DNA of 64,000 nt from assembly GCF_900094835.1 (NCBI RefSeq), contig NZ_FMAO01000001.1, positions 334,345 to 398,344 of the forward strand, in the 5' to 3' direction. The notes under the pieces were generated by a model. That model did no database searches and had not been told where the DNA came from. It saw nothing but the letters and a program-made list of their open reading frames with translations. The DNA is from Weissella bombi. GTDB lineage: Bacteria; Bacillota; Bacilli; Lactobacillales; Lactobacillaceae. Made by a program: the position numbers and the translations under genes. Position 1 is the first letter of the stretch; each line of letters begins with the position of its first letter. Positions 20,181-29,552 of this stretch are shown one piece after another.

Positions 20181-20193
20181 ACGCGCCACCTCC

Positions 20194-20220
20194 TTAGCAC
20201 TCTCAACTCCTTCGTGCTAA
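20194..20220 (-). promoter_or_regulatory. CIRCE element, promoter-proximal to hrcA start (degenerate arm)
   Basis: Left arm TTAGCACTC (20194-20202), nine-base spacer, right arm TCGTGCTAA (20212-20220). Seven of nine bases of the right arm match the consensus GAGTGCTAA. It lies in the hrcA leader between the promoter and the ribosome site. Confidence 0.85.
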
Positions 20221-20228
20221 CAATTATT

Positions 20229-20257
20229 ATAGTACACGCCTTATAACTAAATGTCAA
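20229..20257 (-). promoter_or_regulatory. Probable sigma-A promoter of the heat-shock operon
   Basis: Minus-strand TTGACA (20257-20252) and TACTAT (20234-20229) with a 17-base spacer; a better -10 hexamer TATAAT overlaps at 20-base spacing. It is flanked by CIRCE elements on both sides. Confidence 0.7.
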
Positions 20258-20262
20258 CACTT

Positions 20263-20289
20263 TTAGCACTATTTGTTTGAGAGTGCTAA
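20263..20289 (-). promoter_or_regulatory. CIRCE element upstream of the hrcA promoter
   Basis: TTAGCACTA (20263-20271), nine-base spacer, GAGTGCTAA (20281-20289): one mismatch to the consensus. It abuts the -35 region, so two HrcA dimers could bracket the promoter. Confidence 0.9.
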
Positions 20290-20340
20290 TTTGATTTGAA
20301 AAAACTTGTCATAACCGCCTTTTTTATATTTATTGCAACT

Positions 20341-20384
20341 TAAAAATCCGTGAATCTAATACATTGTACTCGATTCACGGATTT
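20341..20384 (-). terminator. Terminator of the CAP-domain gene
   Basis: A 13-bp perfect stem (20344-20356 with 20372-20384) then ATTTTTA on the minus strand. A shorter T run on the other side may allow bidirectional use. Confidence 0.8.
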
Positions 20385-20407
20385 ACTTTTTGTATTAATC
20401 TTACTCT

Positions 20408-21457
20408 TTATTGGGCTATACCCACAATAACGTTACCAGCATATCCAAAACCAACTTTTGTGGCATCTTTTTTTATTATCCAGTTGTAATGTCCCTTCGT
20501 ACCGACTGGTAACATGTTTGTTTCATTGTACCATGCCTTAATTATGCTATGGCCTTTATGCCACCCTATTCCTATCACTTCACCCGCTGTTCGCCAATGA
20601 TCCGCAGGAATACCATGAACGTTTGTAAAATTGGCCCTAACAGTTGCTAAGCCAGCTAGTTCTTTATCCCAAACAAGTGGGTTACAACCATTAGCTAGCC
20701 GTACTTTATTCAACGCTTGAAGCGTTGCATCATTTTCTTCATGCTTATGACCAACGCCTTCACTATCAAAAGACCATTTATCCTTTCCTATAAAAATGGA
20801 TTGATTTGTAACTTTTTGATACGTTATTGGATCAAAGTAATAATAATTTTCATGCCATCGCTGTAAGCCACTTTGCACAACACCAGCATTATCAATTAAA
20901 TACCATTTTCCCCATTGAGATAGTACATAATTCCTCATATCTGCTAATTGATTTGTTTTTAAATCAAAATAATAATATTTATCTTTTATTTTTTGAATTC
21001 CCGCCAATAATACACCTTCACTATTTGCATAATAGCTTTTACCATTAATTTTTAACCACTGATTTTTACGAAGATAATGCGTATTATCTTCACCAAAATA
21101 ATATTTATTTCCCGAAATATTCTGCAATCCCGAGACAGCTACACCATCCCCATTAAAATAGTACGTATTTCCCCATTGATTTTTAAAAACATTATTCTGA
21201 CGTAATCCGGTGGTAACATCAAAATAATAATAATGCCCATACCATCGCTGAATTTCTGTTTGTTTTTTGCCATCTTTAAATAAATACCAATTATGACCAT
21301 CATTTAGATAACCATTACCTAGCACACCATTTTGATAAAAATCATTATTAACATAACCATTCTTGTTTTCAGCCAAAACACACCTATCAGTAATTAGTAT
21401 GTTACCCATGGAAATAGCGATTAATATCATGCCAGTAATATAGTAGCCTTTGTTCAT
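20408..21457 (-). CDS. Exported CAP-domain protein with glucan/choline-binding-type repeats
   Basis: 349 residues. Signal peptide (1-29), then short aromatic repeats from about 35 to 235 with recurring units such as WYGHYYYFD, GNKYYFGEDNTHYLR and GKWYLIDNAGVVQSGLQRW, typical of the CW-binding/glucan-binding repeat family. A C-terminal CAP (SCP/PR-1-like) domain occupies about 242-347, with ALNKVRLANGCNPLVWDKEL, His281, Glu293 and HYNW. CAP proteins of bacteria are secreted and of mostly unknown activity. The ribosome site AAGGAG precedes ATG 21457. It lies next to an SGNH hydrolase carrying a remnant of the same repeat, and both are just downstream of the polysaccharide cluster. Wall binding is inferred. 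Confidence 0.85.
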   Translation of the reverse strand: MNKGYYITGMILIAISMGNILITDRCVLAENKNGYVNNDFYQNGVLGNGYLNDGHNWYLFKDGKKQTEIQRWYGHYYYFDVTTGLRQNNVFKNQWGNTYYFNGDGVAVSGLQNISGNKYYFGEDNTHYLRKNQWLKINGKSYYANSEGVLLAGIQKIKDKYYYFDLKTNQLADMRNYVLSQWGKWYLIDNAGVVQSGLQRWHENYYYFDPITYQKVTNQSIFIGKDKWSFDSEGVGHKHEENDATLQALNKVRLANGCNPLVWDKELAGLATVRANFTNVHGIPADHWRTAGEVIGIGWHKGHSIIKAWYNETNMLPVGTKGHYNWIIKKDATKVGFGYAGNVIVGIAQ

Positions 21458-21541
21458 AAAGATTCTCCTTATACCTTTGTCTATTCAACAACAATATATA
21501 AGGACGTTAAAAATAAATTTTTGTCTATTAAATTACCAATT

Positions 21542-22483
21542 TTAATTTTTTAAAGCCTTCGTTTTAGGATCAAAATAATACCAAACACCATCTATTAGTT
21601 GCCAATCTACGAGCAACATATTATTTTGAGCGTATTGTTTGTCTCCTAGTTCATTGGTTTGCCAACCGTTAGATAAAAAAAGTGTGTTATTTTTATCGTT
21701 AACATTTGGCATCATACTACGACTATGAACGATAAAATTAGCTATCATATAGCCCATTTGTTGATAAACATCTTGCGTTGGATGAACACCATCATTTAAA
21801 GAATATTGACTATAAGAAAAAGATGATTGTTGCCAATTGATTACTGGAATTCCAAAACTATTAAACGTTTCAATTAATGCATTCTGTAATTCCCTGAGTG
21901 TATACTTACTTGCTTTCTTTTCTAAATATGAATCAAATGGCACAATTCCCATAATTTTCAAGTCAGAATTTACTTGCTTTAAACGACAAATATTTGATTG
22001 CAATCGTTGTTGAACATAACCAAGATTATTGTCACTATAGTTTAAATCATTCACACCTAGTGCAATCAACAAATAGTCAGCATTTTTAAATTCATTATCT
22101 TCTATAATATTAGTAACGTTATTCGTTAAATCGACAGTTTTAACTGTTCTGTTACCACTTATTTGCGCTCCTGAAAAAGAATAGCGTGCATCTAATAAAT
22201 TCGGTTGCAATAAACGCTCTATAATTTTAGGACACGAATTACTAACAACCCGCTTACCATCCCAACCAATCATTAATGAATCACCGATTATCCAGATATT
22301 CTTATCTGTAAAATATGCTAGTTCTGTTAAACTAGGACAATTTTTATTGCCCTCGTTTATATACATTCCCTTTTTATAATTTGCATTAACAAGCCGCCCT
22401 TCATAAGCTCTGACCACTTTACTTTCCATCGTAAAAACAAGTATGCCAATTAAAAGTGTCCAAAGAAATCTTATTAATAACAT
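21542..22483 (-). CDS. Exported SGNH/GDSL hydrolase with C-terminal binding repeat
   Basis: 313 residues from ATG 22483 (GAGGTG site; the GTG at 22492 is part of that site). N-terminal helix/signal (about 1-26). SGNH catalytic blocks are IIGDSLMIGW (Ser69), LGVNDLNY (Asn145) and NDGVHPT (Asp231 and His234). The family includes esterases and deacetylases that act on surface polysaccharides or peptidoglycan. The last 45 residues (NGWQTNELGDKQYAQNN, VDWQLIDGVWYYFDPKTK) form one to two glucan-binding-type repeats. An enzyme that removes acyl groups from a surface glycan fits the acyltransferases in the cluster upstream, but this is inference. Confidence 0.85.
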   Translation of the reverse strand: MLLIRFLWTLLIGILVFTMESKVVRAYEGRLVNANYKKGMYINEGNKNCPSLTELAYFTDKNIWIIGDSLMIGWDGKRVVSNSCPKIIERLLQPNLLDARYSFSGAQISGNRTVKTVDLTNNVTNIIEDNEFKNADYLLIALGVNDLNYSDNNLGYVQQRLQSNICRLKQVNSDLKIMGIVPFDSYLEKKASKYTLRELQNALIETFNSFGIPVINWQQSSFSYSQYSLNDGVHPTQDVYQQMGYMIANFIVHSRSMMPNVNDKNNTLFLSNGWQTNELGDKQYAQNNMLLVDWQLIDGVWYYFDPKTKALKN

Positions 22484-22601
22484 GCCTATCACCTCATTTA
22501 TTTTATTGTCCCATCATACTATGAAACAAATTGTGCAAAAAAAATAAAATTAAACGGCTGTTAAAAAAATAGTTACCACATCATTATAAACTCTGTAAGA
22601 C

Positions 22602-22631
22602 AAAAAAATAGACCAGTACTAAACACTGGTC
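22602..22631 (-). terminator. Terminator after the GT2 pair
   Basis: A 7-bp stem (22611-22617 with 22625-22631) followed by TATTTTTTT on the minus strand, 28 bases after the stop at 22660. Confidence 0.8.
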
Positions 22632-22659
22632 CATCAAATATTCTTAAATTTTAATGTCG

Positions 22660-23565
22660 CTAATTAGCCTCGGGCTTTTCATCGGGGAATTCAATAATTG
22701 GATTAAACTGCTTACCGGCAGCAATACCATCACGCATAACTTTTAAACGCTCTGCTTTATCTGGCATTTTTCCTGTCTTTAAACGCATATAGTCCCACTT
22801 AATTTTTGCTTCACCACGAACACGACGATAAAAATTACGCTTATTCATTGTGTAAACACGGTTACGATACATATTAAAGTAACGTGGTACTCGTTCTGGA
22901 ATATCATTAGTAATATCGTCTTCCGTATTAGAACGCATCTTGTGTGTAACATTAGAAGCTGGTACCAAATAACCAGGCGCAACTCTCAATGCACGTTCTG
23001 TATATTCTAAATCATCAATCCAGATGAAGAAGTCCGTAATTGGCAAACCAATTTTTCCAACTATATAACGTGGGAATAATACAGAAACAAACGTTCCATT
23101 TTCTACTAATACCGGCTTAGTAAATTTTTTGTTTAATGTCGTGTTGAACGTACCGTATTGACGTAATACATTTCTTACCGATGGCTTACCATCAGTAAAT
23201 AGAACATTTGAAGATAAGAAACTAAAATTCTTATTTTCATCAGCGAATGCTAACAATGGTTGTAATGAATCTTGGTGCACAATAGTATCATCGTCCATCA
23301 CCCAAACATAATCGTCATCCGTTTGCTCATAAAAATAACGAATTCCTGCATTGAATCCACCTGCACCACCAACATTTTCAGATAGACGCACATATTCAAT
23401 ACGATCACCTAATGATTCTAAATATTCCTTAGTATCGTTATCCGAGTTATTATCAACAACGATTAAATGTGAGAGCTTTGGTTCAACTGATTCTAACGCC
23501 GCAATGGCTTCTTTAAGCATTGGCAAACGATTGTAGGTAACAATAACTGCACTTACTTTTCCCAT
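22660..23565 (-). CDS. Family 2 glycosyltransferase
   Basis: 301 residues. GT-A fold: VSAVIVTYNRLPMLKEAI at the start, VVDNNSDNDT, and the metal-binding VWVMDDDTIVHQD near residue 91; FFIWIDDLEYTERA near residue 180 is the acceptor-side motif seen in rhamnosyl- and galactofuranosyl-transferase relatives. No membrane helix, so it works at the inner face on a lipid-linked intermediate. It starts four bases after 23570-24469, its paralogue. A UDP-galactopyranose mutase gene in the same cluster makes galactofuranosyl transfer plausible; the acceptor is unknown. Confidence 0.88.
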   Translation of the reverse strand: MGKVSAVIVTYNRLPMLKEAIAALESVEPKLSHLIVVDNNSDNDTKEYLESLGDRIEYVRLSENVGGAGGFNAGIRYFYEQTDDDYVWVMDDDTIVHQDSLQPLLAFADENKNFSFLSSNVLFTDGKPSVRNVLRQYGTFNTTLNKKFTKPVLVENGTFVSVLFPRYIVGKIGLPITDFFIWIDDLEYTERALRVAPGYLVPASNVTHKMRSNTEDDITNDIPERVPRYFNMYRNRVYTMNKRNFYRRVRGEAKIKWDYMRLKTGKMPDKAERLKVMRDGIAAGKQFNPIIEFPDEKPEAN

Positions 23566-23569
23566 TTGA

Positions 23570-24469
23570 CTACTCCTTTACCTTATTATTCGCAAATTCC
23601 ACTGCTGGATGGAAAAACCAACCATGAACAACACCTTTAATTACCATTCTAACGCGTAGCCATTTTTTAGGTTGACCATTAAAGAAAATCATTAACATTT
23701 CATAGGCAATACGAATATGTGCACGCAAAAAACGGATAAAGCCGCGATTACGACTAAAGTACATGCGATTTCTAAAAGCATAGAAATATCTTGGTACACG
23801 ATCAATAGAATCTAACGAAACATTAGACTCAACATTTTGTGCCATTTTATGAATAATACGTGATGTTGGTACCATATAGCCTGGCAACTGACGTGCTGCA
23901 CGTTCAGTATATTCAATATCATCTCCCCAGATAAAGAATTCCTTAACTGGCAAACCAATTTTTGCCACAATTTCACGTGTGAACATTACTGAAACGAAAG
24001 TTGCATTTCGTAGTTGTTCCATTTCTGTTGCATCCAATGGAATTTTCTTAAATCGATTAATCGGAAATGGTAAATTCATCTTTGCACGCGTATTATCCGT
24101 CCAGCGAACATCAGATGCCAAAAAGCCAAATTGATCATTAACCTTGTCAGCTGCTTTTAGAAGCTCCGTTAATGCCGATGGCGTTGGTACAGTATCATCA
24201 TCCATTAACCATACATAGTCGTCTTCAGTTTCTTCCATGAAGTAACGAACACCTTTATTAAAGCCACCTGCACCACCTATATTTTCAGGTAACCGTACAT
24301 AACGAATTTGATTGCCTAAACTTGTTAAATATTTTTCTGTATCCGCTTCACTATTATTATCAACAATAATAATGTTATCTACTTTAGTCTCCGAATTTTG
24401 CAAAGCTGCAATTACTTCTTTCAACATAGGCAAGCGATTGTATGTCACTACCACAGCACTAACTGTCAT
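23570..24469 (-). CDS. Family 2 glycosyltransferase
   Basis: 299 residues from ATG 24469 with a GGAG site (the TTG start at 24484 overlaps that site). Same architecture as the next gene: VSAVVVTYNRLPMLKEVI, VDNNSEADT, VWLMDDDTVPTPS and FFIWGDDIEYTERA. The two enzymes clearly arose by duplication and are translationally linked. The C-terminus has a hydrophobic amphipathic stretch that may touch the membrane. Probably adds successive residues in the polysaccharide repeat unit; galactofuranose or rhamnose are the likely sugars from family resemblance only. Confidence 0.88.
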   Translation of the reverse strand: MTVSAVVVTYNRLPMLKEVIAALQNSETKVDNIIIVDNNSEADTEKYLTSLGNQIRYVRLPENIGGAGGFNKGVRYFMEETEDDYVWLMDDDTVPTPSALTELLKAADKVNDQFGFLASDVRWTDNTRAKMNLPFPINRFKKIPLDATEMEQLRNATFVSVMFTREIVAKIGLPVKEFFIWGDDIEYTERAARQLPGYMVPTSRIIHKMAQNVESNVSLDSIDRVPRYFYAFRNRMYFSRNRGFIRFLRAHIRIAYEMLMIFFNGQPKKWLRVRMVIKGVVHGWFFHPAVEFANNKVKE

Positions 24470-24560
24470 ATTATTTTTCTCCAAACTAAATATAATAATT
24501 TAACACTATCAAATGAAAATCTAATTATTCCATCTAAATAACCTAATAAATTCACTCTAC

Positions 24561-25490
24561 TTATTTTTCTTTACGCGAAACATAAATTGGACGATGCTTT
24601 GACTCCAAATAAATATTAGAAATATACCGACCAACAATACCAATACTCAATAATTGTATTCCCCCCAGGGCTAACACAATGACAACCATCGATGGCCAAC
24701 CAAATACTGAAGTTTCCGGATGTACGATAGCTCTAACAAACACAATAACTGCCCCAATTAATGCCAACACAAATGAAAACATCCCCAAAAATGAAACTAA
24801 TACTAATGGCGCTCTAGAAAAATCGATAAAGCCTTCAATTGAATAACCTAATAATCCCCAAAATGACCAAGATGTATTTCCAGCCACACGATCTTTATTT
24901 TCATATTCTAAATACTTTTGCTTAAAGCCAACCCAAGAAAATATTCCTTTTGAGAAACGATTATATTCTTGCATACTTAAAATAGCATCAACCATCTGTC
25001 GTGTCATTACACGAAAATCACGAGCACCTTCAACAATATGCGTATCAGACATCGCATTAATTAATTTATAGAACAGCTTAGAAAACCATGATCGAAGGAT
25101 AGGCTCTCCCTTACGACTTGTACGTCGCGCACCAACAGCATCCCATTCACCCGATGACACGCCTTCTAACATTTCAGGCAGCATCTCTGGGGGATCTTGT
25201 AAATCGACGTCCATTACTGCAATATAGTCACCTGTCGCATGCTCCAGTCCTGCATATAAAGCTGATTCTTTTCCAAAATTACGCGAAAAAGATACATAAT
25301 GTACTTTTTCGTCTTTAGCCGCTAATTTCTCTACTTCAACCATCGTATTATCCGTAGATCCATCATCAATGTACCAATATTCTAAATCGTACTCCAAAAA
25401 ATTTTGATGTTCTGCTTCTAACGCATTATAAAATAGTTCAACTGTATCTTGTTCATTAAAAACAGGAACTACTAATGATAACTTAGACAT
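24561..25490 (-). CDS. GtrB/DPMS-like GT2 making polyprenyl-phosphate-linked sugar
   Basis: 309 residues. GT-A domain with SLVVPVFNEQDTVELFY, YIDDGSTDNT, and DVDLQDPPEMLPEML, then two C-terminal membrane helices (about 225-255 and 265-290) ending NIYLESKHRPIY. This is the layout of GtrB/YkcC/CsbB-type bactoprenol glucosyltransferases. They load a hexose on undecaprenyl phosphate for use outside the membrane by a GT-C enzyme. The 579-residue GT-C-like protein at 2460-4199 is a possible partner in the window. GAGGAA site before ATG 25490. Confidence 0.87.
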   Translation of the reverse strand: MSKLSLVVPVFNEQDTVELFYNALEAEHQNFLEYDLEYWYIDDGSTDNTMVEVEKLAAKDEKVHYVSFSRNFGKESALYAGLEHATGDYIAVMDVDLQDPPEMLPEMLEGVSSGEWDAVGARRTSRKGEPILRSWFSKLFYKLINAMSDTHIVEGARDFRVMTRQMVDAILSMQEYNRFSKGIFSWVGFKQKYLEYENKDRVAGNTSWSFWGLLGYSIEGFIDFSRAPLVLVSFLGMFSFVLALIGAVIVFVRAIVHPETSVFGWPSMVVIVLALGGIQLLSIGIVGRYISNIYLESKHRPIYVSRKEK

Positions 25491-25534
25491 AAATTTTTCT
25501 TCCTCGCTAATTCTACTAGTTATAAGTATAACAA

Positions 25535-25563
25535 AAAAAGTGCCTCATAATCGGCACTTTTTT
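25535..25563 (-). terminator. Terminator of the flippase gene
   Basis: A stem of about 10 bp (25535-25544 with 25553-25562) in which the A run pairs with the T run, five bases past the stop at 25570. Confidence 0.75.
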
Positions 25564-25569
25564 ATTCAT

Positions 25570-27024
25570 TTATTTCTTAAAATGTTCAGTAACAAACTTT
25601 TTTACATTACCAATGTAATTTGCACGCAATAAAATCGTTAATCCAAAGTAGATAACAACACCAACAACAATTTGAATAACTGACCTAGCTGGTGTTGCTG
25701 CCATATGTGTAGTCATAATAATTAAAACAATAAACATCACCATTCCAGAAACAAAATATTTCCAGACACCACTAAACAATTTCGCAAAGGATAGATCGTA
25801 ACGAACAACCCAAAATTGATACAAAGTTACCGCTGCTTCTGAAATAACTGTCGCAATTGCTGCACCATATAATCCCCAAAGAGGAATTGTAATAAAGTTC
25901 AACAAAATATTAACAACAGCACCTACCGTGACAGATATCGTAAAATCCTTTGTTCGATTAATTGGCATCAAATATTGCGTACCAATAACATTACTCCAGG
26001 CAATAAACAACACAATTGGTGCTAACAAAGAAATTGTCCAACCTGCAGGTAAGAAATTAGCCCCCATGTACCAAATAGTCGTCTTAGGACCTAATGCGAT
26101 CATACCAAACATCAACGGAATAGCTAGAGCAGTTACAAAATCCATTGATAGATAAATTGCTTTATTAACGGCCTTCATATTACCTTTTGAGAAATAATTA
26201 GCAACTCGTGGTAACATAACTGTTCCCATCGCTGTAACCAATGCCAACGACACTTTTACAATTTTATCCGCATTTTCATAAAAAGCTGCTGAATCAATCG
26301 CACTATTCTGAAACAAAGGTAACATCGTTTTATTTAATTGCAAATATACCTGTGTTGCAATTGTCGGAATAAACAAGCCAATCGTTGGTAGTAAATGACG
26401 TCGTAAATTCAAAGTATTGATTTTAGGTAGTTTAACCTTGCCAGGAATATAGAACCACATTGTAACATTACCAACAACTTGCGTTAATGCTAGCAACAAG
26501 ATATAGCGATTAACATCAGCTGGTGATTTAACAACTAAGAATATTAAAATGACCATCGCAATTTTTACTAGTGAATTACGAATAACTGTTTTCTTAAAAT
26601 CTTCCAAACCCATAAAGTACCAAGAAATATCAAGTAAACCTGAAACAATCACCCATGTTTGCAAATATAATTGATGATTATTTTGACTAAATTCACCTGG
26701 CACATTTCTCATACTATAAACAAATAAAATATAAAGCGCAATCGAAACCAAACTAACAAGTGTATGTAGAATTTGAATTTCCCAAAAGCGCCTATTTTGT
26801 AATGCAACATCATCACGGACGTAAGCAATTTCACGTTGTCCATAAAGTGTAATCCCTAATGTAGCAAACAATAGGAAATAACTAACAATTGAATTTGTCC
26901 ACGCCTGAACCCCCATCCCTGATGCACCAAGAACGTGTGAAAGATAGGTCATTGTAATTAACGGCGCTAACACCGTTAGCAATTGATAAAATACATTGTA
27001 CAAATAATTTTTAACAACTTGCAT
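25570..27024 (-). CDS. Polysaccharide repeat-unit flippase (Wzx-like, MOP superfamily)
   Basis: 484 residues with about 14 membrane helices evenly spaced. It begins MQVVKNYLYNVFYQLLTVLAPLITMTYLSHVLGASGMG, as polysaccharide exporters of the PST type do. It moves undecaprenyl-linked repeat units across the membrane for the Wzy polymerase at 30341-31717. GAGGAA site before ATG 27024; it follows the acyltransferase gene by 48 bases and ends at its own terminator. Confidence 0.92.
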   Translation of the reverse strand: MQVVKNYLYNVFYQLLTVLAPLITMTYLSHVLGASGMGVQAWTNSIVSYFLLFATLGITLYGQREIAYVRDDVALQNRRFWEIQILHTLVSLVSIALYILFVYSMRNVPGEFSQNNHQLYLQTWVIVSGLLDISWYFMGLEDFKKTVIRNSLVKIAMVILIFLVVKSPADVNRYILLLALTQVVGNVTMWFYIPGKVKLPKINTLNLRRHLLPTIGLFIPTIATQVYLQLNKTMLPLFQNSAIDSAAFYENADKIVKVSLALVTAMGTVMLPRVANYFSKGNMKAVNKAIYLSMDFVTALAIPLMFGMIALGPKTTIWYMGANFLPAGWTISLLAPIVLFIAWSNVIGTQYLMPINRTKDFTISVTVGAVVNILLNFITIPLWGLYGAAIATVISEAAVTLYQFWVVRYDLSFAKLFSGVWKYFVSGMVMFIVLIIMTTHMAATPARSVIQIVVGVVIYFGLTILLRANYIGNVKKFVTEHFKK

Positions 27025-27072
27025 ATTTTCCTCTATTCATACAGAGTTATAATTCACCTGTATTTCCTATTA

Positions 27073-28131
27073 TTATGGTAATAACTTTTTAACAACTGGT
27101 ATCTTTTGTAAGATTAATATAATTATGACACTAAACACCCAAACTACCAATGGTAAGATGAATAAGTGTACCCATGATGACACTGGTAAACTAAATACAT
27201 GTTCGATTATCATAATCAAAAACTCGTGAATCACATAAACACCAAGTGAAACACCTGATAATTTACGTAACCATTTTGCGATACTTGGTGATGGTTGCCA
27301 CGTTTCCCCAAAATGATGCTGTGTCCATGCCCAAATGCCTAATGGAATAAAGAAACCACCAATTGAAAAGACACTATAAGCATCACGCACTGTTTCTCCA
27401 CGAAAACTAGACAATATAATTGTTACTAAAATCATAAAAATAATACTCAAACCAGTACCTACGTACAACCAGTATCGTACTTTTTTACTTATCTTAAAAG
27501 TATGTAAATACCAACCAACAAAGAATATACCAACACCCGTTGAAAGTGCTAAGGGAATATTATTAACCATCTGATCTGGTGTTCTTTGTAATAACATATA
27601 ACCATAATTAATAACACACGTTCCTATAACATATAAGGCAATGATATATTCCACAACTTTTTTATTAGCCTTCGTCGCTAATACTGATAAGAAAGGCATT
27701 GCAATATAAATTGGAATTACAAAATAAAAGAACCAAAAAATAGGTTGTATTGTATCGTATTCCATACCGTTGATAAAGCCTTTAATCGACCAATCATCCT
27801 GATGTAAGGCAAAATGATTCCATGCATACCAGATTATTGACCAGACAATAAATGGCACTAAAACACGCATAATTCTCTTTTTAAAGAACGTTACCGTATC
27901 ATAACGATCACGGTAATTAAATAAGTTTGCACCAGATATCATAAAAAAGATTGGTACAGCCCAAATAAATAGTACCTGAATAATTAAACTAACATACCAA
28001 TTAACATGATTTGGTTCATACTGAAAAGCATACTCTGAAGTATGCAACCACAATACAGCCATCGTAGCCATAATGTTTAATATATCCATATAGTAATAAT
28101 GGGGCCGATGAGTAGTTGTTGATTTTTCCAT
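27073..28131 (-). CDS. Acyltransferase-3 family membrane protein (polysaccharide O-acylation)
   Basis: 352 residues, about ten helices. The first helix reads YMDILNIMATMAVLWLHTSEY and keeps the catalytic-type His, unlike the three acyltransferase-like proteins at 1-10 kb. FMISGANLF and the WFFYFVIPIYIAMP segment are typical of WecH/OatA-type enzymes that O-acetylate surface sugars. It is placed between glf and the flippase in the polysaccharide cluster, so acetylation of the repeat unit is the likely role. GAAGGGG site before ATG 28131. Confidence 0.87.
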   Translation of the reverse strand: MEKSTTTHRPHYYYMDILNIMATMAVLWLHTSEYAFQYEPNHVNWYVSLIIQVLFIWAVPIFFMISGANLFNYRDRYDTVTFFKKRIMRVLVPFIVWSIIWYAWNHFALHQDDWSIKGFINGMEYDTIQPIFWFFYFVIPIYIAMPFLSVLATKANKKVVEYIIALYVIGTCVINYGYMLLQRTPDQMVNNIPLALSTGVGIFFVGWYLHTFKISKKVRYWLYVGTGLSIIFMILVTIILSSFRGETVRDAYSVFSIGGFFIPLGIWAWTQHHFGETWQPSPSIAKWLRKLSGVSLGVYVIHEFLIMIIEHVFSLPVSSWVHLFILPLVVWVFSVIIILILQKIPVVKKLLP

Positions 28132-28263
28132 TAATTTTGCCCCTTCACGACCGTTTACTCGCTATTTTAATAATTTTCCAGTTAAATGGCAAATATACAC
28201 AATCCATTAAACCTTATCAATTCACATAATATAAACAACACTATAAATAATTTCCAAAAATAA

Positions 28264-28293
28264 AGACTCAATCAACCGAAGATGACTGAGTCT
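28264..28293 (-). terminator. Terminator after glf
   Basis: A 7-bp stem (28264-28270 with 28287-28293) followed by TTTATTTTT on the minus strand, nine bases past the glf stop. It splits the polysaccharide cluster into separate transcripts, unless read-through occurs. Confidence 0.75.
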
Positions 28294-28302
28294 CTAAATA
28301 CT

Positions 28303-29481
28303 TTAGTGCTTTTCGTCGTGTGCAAAATTAAAATCTGCTGGTATATCAAATTCTTTCTTAACAGTATTAAATGCTGCGTTGAAAACTTGATCCATATCAT
28401 AGTAACGATATTGACCCAAACGACCACCAAAGATAAATTGATCAGAATGCTTACGAGCTTCTTTTGCATATTGCTTATACAAGTTCGTGTTCTTTTCATC
28501 ATTAACAGGATAATAAGCTTCCTTTGAGCGATCCCATTCTTGTGGATATTCCTTTGTCACGATTGTTACACCATCATCTGACAAACCATCAAAGTGCTTC
28601 CATTCCATAACACGTGTATAAGGCGTTTCAGCATCAGTATAATTAATAACTGAATTTCCTTGATAATTATCAACATGCTTCAATTCTGACTCAAAGCGTA
28701 CTGAACGGTATTCTAGCTCACCATACTTGTAGTCAAAGAATTGATCAATCATTCCCGTATAAACAATACGAGGGAATTCAGCAATGTATTCAGCTTTGTG
28801 ATCAAAGAAATCTTCATTGACACGTACATCAATCAAATCGTTATCAAGCATTTTTTCAAAGATTTGTGTATAACCACCAACAGGAATACCTTGATAGCGG
28901 TGATTGAAGTAATTATTATCATAAATAAAGCGAACTGGTAAACGCTTAATAATGAAGGCTGGCAAATCAGTTGCCTTACGTCCCCATTGCTTTTCAGTAT
29001 AACCCTTAACCAACTTTTGGTAGATGTCCGTTCCAATCAATGAAATAGCTTGCTCTTCCAAATTACGTGGCTCACGATCACCTAGCTCCGCCAAAGCAGC
29101 CTTCTTTTGCTCTTCAATCTTAGCTTGTGCCTCTGCAGGTGTCTTTGTTCCCCACATCTCATAGAACGTATTCATATTAAATGGTAAGTTATATAGCTCA
29201 CCCTTATAGTTAGCAACAACTTGATTTTGATAACCATTAAATTCAGCAAATTGGTTAATATACTCCCAAACTTCTTTGTTATCTGTATGGAAAATGTGAG
29301 CACCAAAGTCGTGTACCGTAATACCATGATCAGTATGTGTATAAGTGTTACCTGCAATGTGTGGACGCTTTTCAACGATTAGTGAACGCTTACCACGCTT
29401 AGCTGCTTCGTAAGCAAAAATTGCCCCGAAAGGTCCCGCTCCAACAACTAGATAGTCATAATTTTTATCGTTTAAAGTCAT
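28303..29481 (-). CDS. glf: UDP-galactopyranose mutase
   Basis: 392 residues, usual length. The FAD-binding Rossmann motif YLVVGAGPFGAIFAYE is at the N-terminus; family signatures HIFHTDNKEVWEYI, EKQWGRKATDLP and FGGRLGQYRYYDMDQV are clear. It converts UDP-galactopyranose to UDP-galactofuranose using reduced FAD. Its presence implies that the surface polysaccharide or a glycolipid contains galactofuranose, probably added by one of the GT2 enzymes in the cluster. GGGGA site before ATG 29481. Confidence 0.97.
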   Translation of the reverse strand: MTLNDKNYDYLVVGAGPFGAIFAYEAAKRGKRSLIVEKRPHIAGNTYTHTDHGITVHDFGAHIFHTDNKEVWEYINQFAEFNGYQNQVVANYKGELYNLPFNMNTFYEMWGTKTPAEAQAKIEEQKKAALAELGDREPRNLEEQAISLIGTDIYQKLVKGYTEKQWGRKATDLPAFIIKRLPVRFIYDNNYFNHRYQGIPVGGYTQIFEKMLDNDLIDVRVNEDFFDHKAEYIAEFPRIVYTGMIDQFFDYKYGELEYRSVRFESELKHVDNYQGNSVINYTDAETPYTRVMEWKHFDGLSDDGVTIVTKEYPQEWDRSKEAYYPVNDEKNTNLYKQYAKEARKHSDQFIFGGRLGQYRYYDMDQVFNAAFNTVKKEFDIPADFNFAHDEKH

Positions 29482-29552
29482 CTTTATTATCCCCTATATC
29501 TTTATATAAAATACATTAAATATACTCTATCATAATTTAAGATTATCCAACC

